Assembly: GCA_964429265.1 (NCBI GenBank)
Contig: CAYSBK010000049.1
Coordinates: forward strand, 1-13,801
From: CAYSBK01 sp964429265
GTDB taxonomy: Bacteria; Planctomycetota; Phycisphaerae; Sedimentisphaerales; Anaerobacaceae
DNA length: 13,801 nucleotides
Reading direction: 5' to 3'
The position numbers were made by a program, and so were the translations under genes. Every line of letters begins with the position of its first letter. The first letter of the stretch is position 1. Positions 6,627 to 13,801 of this stretch are shown one piece after another. The notes under the pieces were generated by a model, which ran no database searches, was not told where the DNA came from, and worked only from the letters and a program-made list of their open reading frames with translations.

Positions 6627-7892
6627 ATGACCACAAAGGCCAATGCAATCGTTGCCCAGTCGGGCGGCCCGACCGCCGTGATAAATTCCAGCGCCTGCGG
6701 CGTGATCCAGCAGGCAATGAAGTCCGACTGCATCGACCGCGTTTTCGGTGCAACCAACGGCATACTCGGTGTGCTCGGCGAGGACCTGTTCGATATCACC
6801 GCCGAAAAGCCGGAGACCATCGAGGCCCTCAAGCAGACGCCTGCCGCCGCTATCGGCTCCTGCCGCTACAAGCTCAAGTCGATGGAAGAATCCAGGGCCG
6901 ACTTCGAGAGGATACTCGACGTATTCAAGGCCCACAACATCAGGTATTTCTTCTACATAGGCGGCAACGACTCGATGGACACCGCCGACAAGGTCAACAA
7001 CCTCGCCCGCGACACCGGCTTCGAGCTGGTCTGCATCGGAATACCAAAGACCATCGACAACGACCTGGCATATACCGACCACTGTCCCGGCTACGGCAGC
7101 GTCGCCAAGTACGTGGCCACCTGTGCTATGGAAGCCGGCAAGGATACCGAGGCCCTTTACACCACCGATACGTGCACGATACTGGAGGTAATGGGAAGGA
7201 ACGCCGGCTGGATCGCGGCAGCAACCGGCCTTGCCCGGCGATGCCCGGAGGATGCTCCTCACCTGATTTATATGCCCGAAGCACCTTTCTCCTTCGATAA
7301 GCTCGTCAGCGACGTCAGGGAAGTCCTCAAGGAATTCGGAAGGGTCTTCATTGTCGCCGGTGAGGGCCTCAAGGACGAAAAGGGCAATTACATAACCGCC
7401 GACACCGGCCGATTCGCCAAGGACAGCTTCGGACACGTCCAGCTCGGAGGCGTCGCCGAGATGCTCAAGGCCGTCATCGAGAAAGAAGTCGGCATAAAGG
7501 CCCGCTGGAACAAGCTCGGCACCAACCAGCGTAGCGCAATGCACTTCGCCTCGCTGACCGACGTTTACGAGGCCTATATGTGCGGCCAGGCGGCCGTAAA
7601 GGCCGCCACGGAAGGCGTCAACGGGAAAATGATCACGCTCGTTCGCCAGGACCAACCACAGTACCGCTGCACCACCGGCCTGGCCGACCTTATCGACGTG
7701 GCCAACGGCGAGAAGAAAGTCCCGAAGGAATATATAAACGAAACGGGCAACGGCGTAACCGACGCGATGCGCGACTACGTCCGACCGCTGGTCCAGGGCG
7801 AGGCGCCCATCAAGATCGGCGACGACGGCCTGCCGGTCTATATGCGCTTCGAACGAAAACCAGTCGAGAAAAAACTGCCAAAATATCTTTAA
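6627..7892 (+). CDS. 6-phosphofructokinase, pyrophosphate-dependent type
   Basis: This enzyme phosphorylates fructose 6-phosphate to fructose 1,6-bisphosphate in glycolysis; the PPi form is reversible. The 421-residue protein has the PfkA fold: QSGGPTAVIN (11-20), GATNGILG (41-48), GGNDSMDTA (112-120), GIPKTIDND (138-146) and EVMGRNAGW (187-195). Donor choice can be read from two positions: the residue equal to E. coli Gly104 is Asp115, and the one equal to Gly124 is Lys141. Both are hallmarks of pyrophosphate users. The position of E. coli Asp103 is Asn114, giving GGNDS; I believe this is normal in one PPi-PFK group, not a lesion. GGAG lies seven bases before the ATG, and a good promoter precedes the gene. 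It heads a six-gene run of sugar-acid genes, with 21 bases to the next one. Confidence 0.93.
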   Translation: MTTKANAIVAQSGGPTAVINSSACGVIQQAMKSDCIDRVFGATNGILGVLGEDLFDITAEKPETIEALKQTPAAAIGSCRYKLKSMEESRADFERILDVFKAHNIRYFFYIGGNDSMDTADKVNNLARDTGFELVCIGIPKTIDNDLAYTDHCPGYGSVAKYVATCAMEAGKDTEALYTTDTCTILEVMGRNAGWIAAATGLARRCPEDAPHLIYMPEAPFSFDKLVSDVREVLKEFGRVFIVAGEGLKDEKGNYITADTGRFAKDSFGHVQLGGVAEMLKAVIEKEVGIKARWNKLGTNQRSAMHFASLTDVYEAYMCGQAAVKAATEGVNGKMITLVRQDQPQYRCTTGLADLIDVANGEKKVPKEYINETGNGVTDAMRDYVRPLVQGEAPIKIGDDGLPVYMRFERKPVEKKLPKYL

Positions 7893-7913
7893 CAAGACAC
7901 CGGAACGCGACCT

Positions 7914-9161
7914 ATGGAACTGCAAAAGTACTCTTTCGGCGTCGGCGACAGGTTCGGCCGACAGGGCCAGGCCCAGCTTCGAGCGATAATGCTCGCCCGC
8001 CGCGACGGCGTAAACGTCACGCCGGTATGGAACAAGTCTCACCGTGAACACACCATCATCGGCACTAACCAGCGACAGGTCCGGGCCGAGGCCGACGGGG
8101 CGGTAAAGGCCCTCGGCTGGGACGCCGACTATTACGTCGACGCCGACCATATCGGCCTGCAGAACGCCGACCTTTTCATCGACGCTTCCGACTTTTTCAC
8201 TCTCGACGTGGCCGACTTCATCGGCACGCCCCCCGAGGAGGACGACAAAAAGAGCTTCATCGACAAGTACAAAAAGTATGCGCGCCGCCTCGAAATAGAT
8301 GGCTTCGACCAGCCCCTGGATGTCACCGCCGACCAACTCGACGCCATCGCCGACAAGTACCTCGCCGCCGTCAAACAGGCCGGGAAAATCTACAGCCACA
8401 TCGAGTCGATAAAAGGCGCGGGCAATTTCGTAACCGAGGTCTCGATGGATGAAACCGACCAGCCTCAAAGCCCCGTCGAAATGCTTTTCATTCTGGCGGC
8501 AATCGCCGACCAGGGCATACCCGCCCAAACCATAGCGCCGAAGTTTACCGGCCGCTTCAACAAGGGTGTCGATTACGTCGGCGACCCCGCCGTCTTCGCC
8601 AGGCAGTTCGAGCAGGACCTGGCCGTCATAAGGTATGCCGTCGACAACTTCGGCCTTCCGGCCAACCTCAAGCTCAGCGTTCATTCCGGCAGCGACAAGT
8701 TCTCCATCTACAAGCCGATAAACAACGCCCTGAAAAAGTTCGACGCCGGCCTGCACGTCAAGACCGCCGGGACCACCTGGCTGGAAGAACTGATCGGCCT
8801 GGCGCTTGCCGGCGGCGATGCCCTGGAATTGGCCGGGCGGATTTATTCGGACGCCCTGAAGCGGTTCGACGAGTTGTGCAAGCCCTACGCTACGGTTATC
8901 GACATCGACAGCAGTAAACTGCCCTCGCCGCAACTCGTGGCCGGCTGGAGCGGCGAACAGTTTGCCCGGGCGCTGCGCCACGACCCGCAATGCCCCGACT
9001 ACAATCCAAACTTCCGCCAGTTGCTGCACGTGGCATACAAGGTTGCCGCCGAAATGGGAAGCGAGTTTACCGATGCGCTCGAAGCGCACCGACAGGTGAT
9101 CGCCGAAAACGTCACCGAAAATATCTACCAGCGACACATAAAACCTATTTTCGTCGATTAA
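7914..9161 (+). CDS. uxaE: Tagaturonate/fructuronate epimerase family protein (UxaE type)
   Basis: This 415-residue protein resembles the UxaE family first described in Thermotoga maritima, which interconverts D-tagaturonate and D-fructuronate and so joins the galacturonate and glucuronate routes. Recognisable conserved blocks in order are YVDADHIGL (74-82), TEVSMDE (174-180), IAPKFTGRFNKGVDYVGD (207-224), KLSVHSGSDKFSIY (253-266) and LHVKTAGTTWLEE (280-292). The Asp78/His79, Glu175, His257 and His281 residues are plausible metal ligands; this assignment is mine. It is somewhat shorter than the Thermotoga protein, which I recall as about 480 residues, so substrate may differ. It sits between phosphofructokinase and an SDR of the fructuronate reductase type, 12 bases before the latter, which supports hexuronate metabolism. 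No strong Shine-Dalgarno is seen. Confidence 0.8.
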   Translation: MELQKYSFGVGDRFGRQGQAQLRAIMLARRDGVNVTPVWNKSHREHTIIGTNQRQVRAEADGAVKALGWDADYYVDADHIGLQNADLFIDASDFFTLDVADFIGTPPEEDDKKSFIDKYKKYARRLEIDGFDQPLDVTADQLDAIADKYLAAVKQAGKIYSHIESIKGAGNFVTEVSMDETDQPQSPVEMLFILAAIADQGIPAQTIAPKFTGRFNKGVDYVGDPAVFARQFEQDLAVIRYAVDNFGLPANLKLSVHSGSDKFSIYKPINNALKKFDAGLHVKTAGTTWLEELIGLALAGGDALELAGRIYSDALKRFDELCKPYATVIDIDSSKLPSPQLVAGWSGEQFARALRHDPQCPDYNPNFRQLLHVAYKVAAEMGSEFTDALEAHRQVIAENVTENIYQRHIKPIFVD

Positions 9162-9173
9162 GGGCATTTCCTG

Positions 9174-9992
9174 ATGAACGAGCTGTTTGACATCAAGGAC
9201 AAGGTTACGGTCATCACCGGCGGCGGAGGCGTGCTCTGCGGTGAGCTTGCCAGGGCACTGGGCAGGGCCGGTGCCAGAATTGCCGTGCTCGACTTGCTCG
9301 AGGACGCCGCCGAAAAAGTAGCTGCCGAAATAACCGCTGCCGGCGGCACCGCCGTTGCCGTCAGGTGCAACGTGCTGGAAAAAGAAAGTGTTGAGCAAGC
9401 CCGGCGGAAAGTCGCCGAACAGCTTGGCAAAGCCGACATCCTCATAAACGGCGCGGGCGGCAACAAGAAAGAAGCGACCACCTCGCCGGAACTTTCCTTC
9501 TTCGACATCCCCGCCGACGCCATCCGCTTCGTTTTCGACCTGAACCTGCTGGGAACTGTCCTTCCGTCCCAGGTATTCGGCAGGGATATGGCCGAGGCCG
9601 GCCGCGGCGTGATATTGAATGTATCGAGTATGAACGCCTTTCGGCCGCTGACCAAAATCGCTGCCTACTCGGCGGCAAAAGCAGCCGTCAGCAATTTCAC
9701 CCAGTGGCTGGCCGTCCATATGTGTCGGAACTACTCCAAGGACATCCGCGTCAATGCCATCGCCCCGGGGTTCTTCCTGACCGAGCAGAACCGGTTTCTC
9801 CTTATCGACCAGGCCACCGACGAACTTACGCCGCGAGGCAAGACGATCATCGACCACACGCCGATGGGCCGATTCGGCCGGCCCGAAGACCTCGTCGGAG
9901 CCGTTATGTGGCTGCTCAGCGACGCAGCAAAATTCGTCACCGGCATCGTCGTACCCATCGATGGCGGGTTCTCTGCATTCAGCGGTGTTTAA
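9174..9992 (+). CDS. SDR oxidoreductase, probable D-mannonate oxidoreductase (fructuronate reductase, YjmF/UxuB-like)
   Basis: This is a classical short-chain dehydrogenase of 272 residues. The cofactor site is TGGGGVLCGE (15-24), with Asp40 at the end of the second strand favouring NAD(H). The NGAGG motif is at 92-96, and the catalytic residues are Ser152 with Tyr165 and Lys169 (YSAAK). A C-terminal IDGGFSAFSGV closes the chain. The fingerprint around ILNVSSMNAFRPLTKIAAYSAAKAAVSNFTQWLA and the FFLTEQNRFLL loop resembles the Bacillus YjmF group, annotated as D-mannonate oxidoreductase (fructuronate + NADH to mannonate). Position directly after a UxaE-type epimerase supports that substrate. 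2-Deoxygluconate or 5-ketogluconate reductases share the fold and remain alternatives. AAGGG overlapping the previous stop may be the ribosome site. Confidence 0.82.
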   Translation: MNELFDIKDKVTVITGGGGVLCGELARALGRAGARIAVLDLLEDAAEKVAAEITAAGGTAVAVRCNVLEKESVEQARRKVAEQLGKADILINGAGGNKKEATTSPELSFFDIPADAIRFVFDLNLLGTVLPSQVFGRDMAEAGRGVILNVSSMNAFRPLTKIAAYSAAKAAVSNFTQWLAVHMCRNYSKDIRVNAIAPGFFLTEQNRFLLIDQATDELTPRGKTIIDHTPMGRFGRPEDLVGAVMWLLSDAAKFVTGIVVPIDGGFSAFSGV

Positions 9993-9996
9993 TTCC

Positions 9997-10003
9997 AGGA
10001 GGT
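9997..10003 (+). promoter_or_regulatory. Consensus Shine-Dalgarno of the HAD hydrolase gene
   Basis: AGGAGGT lies four bases before ATG 10008. It is the strongest ribosome site in the window and fixes the start of the HAD gene; it suggests high translation relative to the neighbours. Confidence 0.8.
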
Positions 10004-10007
10004 AAAG

Positions 10008-10922
10008 ATGAGCGAAGCTGACCCGGCAAGGCAGTTGAAACAGTTTCAGCCCAAACACAAGTTTTTTGTCGGCATTGACTCGGACGGTTGTGCCTTCGAC
10101 ACGATGGGAATCAAGCAGCGAGAGTGCTTCTGCCCGTGGCTGATAGGTTACTTCGGCCTGCAGCCGGTGGCGCTGGCGGCACGCGAATGCAAGGAATTCG
10201 CCGACTTGTTCTCCAAGACACGCGGTGCCAACCGCCACAAAACCGCCAAGCGCATCATTTCGGAACTGCTGCCTTCCCATCCTATGGTCAAGGCCCGCGG
10301 TTTCAAGGTTCCGCAGTATCCGCATTACTTTGCGTGGGTCGACGACCCGAACAGCCTGCTCAGCAACGACGGTCTCAAGCAGGCCATCGCCGCCGCCGAC
10401 GACCCCCAGGCCAAAAGCGAGCTGGAGCTTGCCCTTGCCTGGAGCGAGCGGGTCAACGCAACCATCAAGGATATCGTCAAGAATATGCCGCCTTTTCCCT
10501 ACGTCCGCGAGACGCTCGAGAAAATCAGGCCCCTGGCGGACGTGGTTGTGGTCTCGGCCACCCCTTATGAGGCCCTGGCTCGCGAGTGGCAGGAACACGA
10601 CATCGCCAAGTACGTAGATGTAATAGCCGGCCAGGAAATGGGAACAAAGGCCCAGCACCTCGACTATGCAGCCAAAGGCAAGTATGAAAAGGACCACGTG
10701 CTGATGATCGGTGACGCTCCGGGTGATCTGAAAGCGGCAAAGGCAAACGACGCCTTGTTTTACCCCATCAATCCCGGCAACGAAGTCGAGTCCTGGAAGC
10801 GCTTTCACGACGAGGCATTCGACAGGTTCACCAACGGACAATACGCCGGAGATTACGAACAGCAGCTCATCGCCGAATTTGAAAGCTACCTCCCGGAAAA
10901 TCCGCCCTGGCAGGCAAGCTGA
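10008..10922 (+). CDS. HAD-superfamily hydrolase, probable sugar or sugar-acid phosphatase
   Basis: This 304-residue protein has all four HAD motifs. Motif I is DSDGCAFD with nucleophile Asp24 and acid/base Asp26. Motif II is VVSATP (Ser183 or Thr185), and motif III is Lys214 in GTKAQHL. Motif IV is MIGDAPGDLKAAK (Asp236, Asp240). Between motifs I and II lie about 150 residues, a large mostly helical cap (C1 type), which normally sets substrate choice. Asp26 at the +2 position indicates a phosphatase rather than a dehalogenase. Substrate is not readable. Its place between the SDR and the LarA-like gene, only three bases from the latter, suggests a phosphorylated sugar acid such as 6-phosphogluconate; this is inference. 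The long cap beginning IKQRECFCPW looks distinct from the common PGP and beta-PGM groups. Confidence 0.85.
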   Translation: MSEADPARQLKQFQPKHKFFVGIDSDGCAFDTMGIKQRECFCPWLIGYFGLQPVALAARECKEFADLFSKTRGANRHKTAKRIISELLPSHPMVKARGFKVPQYPHYFAWVDDPNSLLSNDGLKQAIAAADDPQAKSELELALAWSERVNATIKDIVKNMPPFPYVRETLEKIRPLADVVVVSATPYEALAREWQEHDIAKYVDVIAGQEMGTKAQHLDYAAKGKYEKDHVLMIGDAPGDLKAAKANDALFYPINPGNEVESWKRFHDEAFDRFTNGQYAGDYEQQLIAEFESYLPENPPWQAS

Positions 10923-10925
10923 AAG

Positions 10926-12194
10926 ATGTTGTTGTACGCCCGTGGAAATGAAAACGACAGCCTCAGCAGCGACGACCTGCAACGAGGTCTTTGCAGCGCC
11001 CTGGAAAAATTGGAGCCTAAAACGAAGGTTCTCGTCGTCCCGCCCGATTTCACCAGGTACCACTCGCGTGCAGGCCTGCTGACCTGCTTCTGCCGGCAAT
11101 ATTACGGTGACCGCCTTACCGACATCCTGCCGGCGCTCGGCACGCACGCCCCGATGACCGCCGCCGAGATAAAGCGGATGTACCACGGCCTGCCGGTCGA
11201 GCTTTTCAGGCAGCATAACTGGCGAACCGACGTCGTAACGCTCGGCGAAGTGCCGGCCGACTTTGTCGGACAGGTTTCGCAGGGTCGCGTAAACTACCCC
11301 TGGCCGGCGCAGGTGAACCGCCTGCTGCTTGAAGGCGGCTTCGACCTGATCGTCTCGATCGGCCAGGTCGTCCCGCACGAAGTCAGCGGAATGGCCAACT
11401 ACAACAAGAATATCTTCGTTGGCACAGGCGGCCCCGAGGGCATCAACAAGAGTCACTTTCTCGGCGCCGCCTACGGGATGGAGCGGATAATGGGCCGGGC
11501 CGACAACCCCGTCAGAAAGGTCCTCAACTACGCATCCCAACATTTCGCATCCGACCTGCCGGTTCTGTATGTACTGACGGTTGTCGGCACCGATGCCGAC
11601 GGCTCGCTGGCCACGCGCGGCCTGTTCATCGGCGACGACGCGGAATGCTTCGACCTTGCCGCCGAGCTTTCGCTGAAAGTCAATTTTCAAATGCTGCCCG
11701 AGCCGCTGCAAAAAGTCGTAGTCTATCTCGACCCCGCAGAGTACAAAAGTACCTGGCTGGGCAACAAGAGCATCTATCGCACCCGGATGGCCATGGCCGA
11801 CGGCGGCGAACTGATAGTGCTGGCGCCGGGCGTTGCCACATTCGGCGAAGACGAGGAAATCGACCGGCTCATACGGAAATACGGCTATGTCGGAACTGAA
11901 CGGATTCTTGATGCCGTCGAGAAAAACGACGACCTCAAGGCCAATCTCAGCGCCGCCGCGCACCTGATTCACGGCTCGTCCGAAGGCAGGTTCACCATCA
12001 CCTACTGCCCGGGGCGGCTGTCCAGGGAACAAATCGAGGCCGTCAACTTCGGCTACGGCGAGCTTTCCAAGATGCTGCAAAGGTACGACCCGCAGCGACT
12101 TCGCGACGGCTTCAATACGGTTGACAATGAAAAGATATTTTTTATCTCCAACCCTGCGCTGGGCCTGTGGGCCTGGCAAAGCAGGTTCAAGTGA
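10926..12194 (+). CDS. LarA-superfamily nickel-pincer (NPN) racemase/epimerase homologue, substrate unknown
   Basis: This 422-residue protein has the LarA (DUF2088) architecture. LarA enzymes use a nickel-pincer nucleotide bound to a lysine and invert the C2 centre of 2-hydroxy acids by hydride transfer. Key residues align by spacing with Lactiplantibacillus plantarum LarA (His108, His174, Lys184, His200). Here they are His74 in LGTHAPMT, His151 in VVPHEVSG, Lys161 in NYNKNIF, and His177 in NKSHFLG. The 151-161-177 intervals (+10, +26) equal those of LarA exactly. DFTR (41-44) corresponds to the DDxTR substrate loop. The family includes racemases of lactate, malate and hydroxyglutarate, and a D-gluconate 2-epimerase. 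Context among hexuronate genes and before gnd favours a sugar acid, as inference. The cofactor genes larB, larC and larE are not in the window. Confidence 0.87.
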   Translation: MLLYARGNENDSLSSDDLQRGLCSALEKLEPKTKVLVVPPDFTRYHSRAGLLTCFCRQYYGDRLTDILPALGTHAPMTAAEIKRMYHGLPVELFRQHNWRTDVVTLGEVPADFVGQVSQGRVNYPWPAQVNRLLLEGGFDLIVSIGQVVPHEVSGMANYNKNIFVGTGGPEGINKSHFLGAAYGMERIMGRADNPVRKVLNYASQHFASDLPVLYVLTVVGTDADGSLATRGLFIGDDAECFDLAAELSLKVNFQMLPEPLQKVVVYLDPAEYKSTWLGNKSIYRTRMAMADGGELIVLAPGVATFGEDEEIDRLIRKYGYVGTERILDAVEKNDDLKANLSAAAHLIHGSSEGRFTITYCPGRLSREQIEAVNFGYGELSKMLQRYDPQRLRDGFNTVDNEKIFFISNPALGLWAWQSRFK

Positions 12195-12233
12195 CACGAC
12201 CGACGAATAACAACACAAACAGGAGCTGACAAA

Positions 12234-13685
12234 ATGGCACAGGCAGATATCGGCTTGATCGGGCTTGCCGTAATGGGCGAGAATCTCATCCTCAATATGG
12301 AAAGCAAGGGCTTCACCGTTGCGTGTTTCAACCGCACGGTGTCGAAGGTCGATGATTTCATAAACGGCCGGGGCAGCGGCAAGAACATCATCGGCTGCCA
12401 CTCCATCGAAGAGCTGGTGGCCTGCCTGAAAAAGCCCCGCAAGATTATGCTGATGGTAAAGGCCGGGCCCCCGGTCGATGCCTTCATCGAGAAACTTCTG
12501 CCTCATCTTGAGGATGGCGACATCATCATCGACGGCGGCAACTCGCACTTCCCCGATACCATCCGCCGGACACAGTACGTCGAAAGCCAGGGCAAACTCT
12601 ACATCGGTACCGGCGTTTCCGGCGGCGAGGAAGGGGCCCTGCGAGGACCATCGCTTATGCCCGGCGGTTCACCCGCTGCCTGGGAACATGTAAAACCCAT
12701 CTTCCAGGCCATCTGCGCAAAAACTCCCGAAGGCGAACCCTGCTGCGACTGGGTCGGCGAAAACGGGGCAGGACACTTCGTCAAAATGACGCACAACGGC
12801 ATCGAGTACGGCGATATGCAGATGATTTGCGAGACCTACCACCTGATGAAAGAGGCCCTGGGAATGACCAACAGCGAGATGCACGAGGTCTTTGCCCAGT
12901 GGAACAAGGCGGAGCTGAACTCGTACCTTATCGAAATCACCAGCGACATACTTGCCTACAGGGACGAAGACGGCAACGAAGTGATCGACCTCATACTCGA
13001 TACCGCCGGCCAGAAAGGCACAGGCAAGTGGACGGCCATCGAGGCGCTCAACCTCGGCCAGCCGGTGACGCTGATCGGCGAGGCCGTCTTTGCACGCTGT
13101 CTGTCGGCCCTGAAGGAAGAACGTGTCAAGGCTTCGAAGGTTCTCAGGGGACCTCGTGCGAGCTTCCGCGGCGACAGAGACAGGTTCATCAACGACCTGC
13201 GCCGGGCACTGTATGCATCGAAAATCATCAGCTACGCACAGGGTTATCAACTGATGCGGGCGGCGGCCGAACAGTATAACTGGAATCTGAACTACGGCGG
13301 CATCGCCCTGATGTGGCGGGGAGGCTGCATCATTCGCTCGGTGTTCCTCGGCAAAATCAAGGAGGCATTCGACAGAAATCCCGACCTTGAAAACCTGCTG
13401 CTCGACCCATTCTTCAAGAAGGCGGTGCACAAGGCGCAGGCTTCGTGGCGGCGTGTTGTCAATGCGGCGGTCAAACTCGGAATACCGACGCCGGCGATGA
13501 GTTCGGCACTTGCCTTCTACGACGGCTATCGACACGGGCGTCTGCCGCAAAACCTGCTGCAGGCGCAGCGCGATTATTTCGGGGCCCATACGTACGAGCG
13601 TGTCGACAGGCCACGGGGAGAGTTTTTCCACACCAACTGGACCGGCCGGGGCGGCACAACCGCCGCGTCGACGTATACGGTCTGA
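12234..13685 (+). CDS. gndA: 6-phosphogluconate dehydrogenase, decarboxylating, NADP type
   Basis: This enzyme oxidises and decarboxylates 6-phosphogluconate to ribulose 5-phosphate in the pentose phosphate pathway. The 483-residue length is that of the standard dimeric enzyme. Visible signatures are the Rossmann site GLAVMGENL (10-18) and NRT at 33-35, which recognises the 2'-phosphate of NADP. IIDGGNSHFPDT (98-109), GVSGGEEGALRGPSLMPGG (127-145) and the catalytic block HFVKMTHNGIEYGD with Lys184, Asn188 and Glu191 follow. It ends in the C-terminal tail FHTNWTGRGGTTAASTYTV, which reaches into the partner subunit. AGGAG lies eight bases before the ATG. The 39-base gap after the LarA-like gene has no evident terminator, so it is probably the last gene of the sugar-acid operon. 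Identity is secure. Confidence 0.97.
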   Translation: MAQADIGLIGLAVMGENLILNMESKGFTVACFNRTVSKVDDFINGRGSGKNIIGCHSIEELVACLKKPRKIMLMVKAGPPVDAFIEKLLPHLEDGDIIIDGGNSHFPDTIRRTQYVESQGKLYIGTGVSGGEEGALRGPSLMPGGSPAAWEHVKPIFQAICAKTPEGEPCCDWVGENGAGHFVKMTHNGIEYGDMQMICETYHLMKEALGMTNSEMHEVFAQWNKAELNSYLIEITSDILAYRDEDGNEVIDLILDTAGQKGTGKWTAIEALNLGQPVTLIGEAVFARCLSALKEERVKASKVLRGPRASFRGDRDRFINDLRRALYASKIISYAQGYQLMRAAAEQYNWNLNYGGIALMWRGGCIIRSVFLGKIKEAFDRNPDLENLLLDPFFKKAVHKAQASWRRVVNAAVKLGIPTPAMSSALAFYDGYRHGRLPQNLLQAQRDYFGAHTYERVDRPRGEFFHTNWTGRGGTTAASTYTV

Positions 13686-13707
13686 CCGGCAAGACCACGG
13701 CTGCCGG
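13686..13707 (+). terminator. Hairpin directly after gndA, weak terminator candidate
   Basis: CCGGCA (13686-13691) pairs with TGCCGG (13702-13707) across a ten-base loop, immediately after the gndA stop codon. No T-run follows, so it is not a standard intrinsic terminator. It may stabilise the 3' end or act with Rho. Confidence 0.3.
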
Positions 13708-13708
13708 C

Positions 13709-13760
13709 GGGGCGGCGAGCGGTGGGGCTGAGAGGCACCGGGGGGAATCGGGGCCCGGGG
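13709..13760 (+). other. G-run-rich tract, possible G-quadruplex
   Basis: Five runs of four or more G occur here (13709-13712, 13724-13727, 13740-13745, 13750-13753, 13757-13760), in the non-coding tail after gndA. Two further GGG runs follow at 13772-13778. The last three runs are separated by loops of three and four bases, but the earlier ones by 11-12 bases, so a quadruplex is only possible with long loops. I see no gene in 13686-13801. Confidence 0.3.
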
Positions 13761-13801
13761 CCAAGTCGTGCGGGCGGGCGGTTTCGGCGATGGAAATTGG
13801 G

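Noticed and set aside
6453..12548. A minus-strand open frame of 2031 codons antisense to the whole sugar-acid operon
   Set aside because: It lies opposite five complete genes with clear motifs and part of a sixth, has no recognisable domains and low-complexity V/G/D-rich composition. It arises because strong third-position C/G use leaves few stop codons in this antisense frame, and its continuity across several intergenic gaps is chance.
13788..13801. ATG at 13790 near the right edge as the start of another gene
   Set aside because: Only four codons are visible and no ribosome site of quality precedes it.
1..13801. tRNA, rRNA, CRISPR, transposon ends or phage genes
   Set aside because: Scanning by eye found no cloverleaf-like segments, no regularly spaced repeats and no transposase or integrase motifs.

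Overview
The window is GC-rich bacterial chromosome, with third codon positions dominated by C and G. It carries twelve complete protein-coding genes and one partial gene at the left edge. There are no tRNA or rRNA genes, mobile elements or CRISPR arrays that I can see, and no gene-free stretch longer than about 180 bases. Gene content suggests an anaerobic or facultative heterotroph of the Planctomycetota (Phycisphaerae-like) or a related PVC lineage. The clues are a pyrophosphate-type phosphofructokinase, a phosphoglycerate-mutase-like protein in the homoserine kinase position, a tagaturonate epimerase family protein, and a small PD-(D/E)XK-like protein beside hisS. The lineage is an inference, held with moderate confidence.

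Left block, minus strand (1-1976). A strong sigma70-type promoter (TTGACG-17-TATATT) whose -10 lies in an 18-bp inverted repeat drives a YkgJ-type cysteine-cluster protein. hisS follows with an ATGA overlap, then a partial nuclease-fold-like gene that runs off the window. Divergently, on the plus strand, lies an aspartate-family amino acid operon (2021-5898): homoserine dehydrogenase (hom), an ApgM-like protein that by position is probably the homoserine kinase, and aspartokinase (lysC). lysC contains an in-frame internal start with its own Shine-Dalgarno, placed where other aspartokinases start their separate beta subunit. A small exported or membrane-anchored SNase-fold protein follows.

Right block, plus strand (6543-13685). 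A second good sigma70-type promoter (TTGAAC-17-TATATT) precedes six closely spaced genes: PPi-type phosphofructokinase, tagaturonate/fructuronate epimerase family protein (UxaE), an SDR resembling fructuronate reductase (UxuB type), a HAD phosphatase, a LarA-superfamily protein that retains all nickel-pincer ligands, and NADP-type 6-phosphogluconate dehydrogenase. This is the most interesting part of the window. If the LarA homologue is a sugar-acid 2-epimerase acting on D-mannonate/D-gluconate, the operon links hexuronates to the pentose phosphate pathway: tagaturonate - fructuronate - mannonate - gluconate - 6-phosphogluconate - ribulose 5-phosphate. This would bypass mannonate dehydratase and the KDG branch of the Entner-Doudoroff route. 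That chain is a hypothesis from gene order and residue conservation, and several steps (a gluconate kinase, or reverse flux through the HAD phosphatase) are not settled by the sequence.
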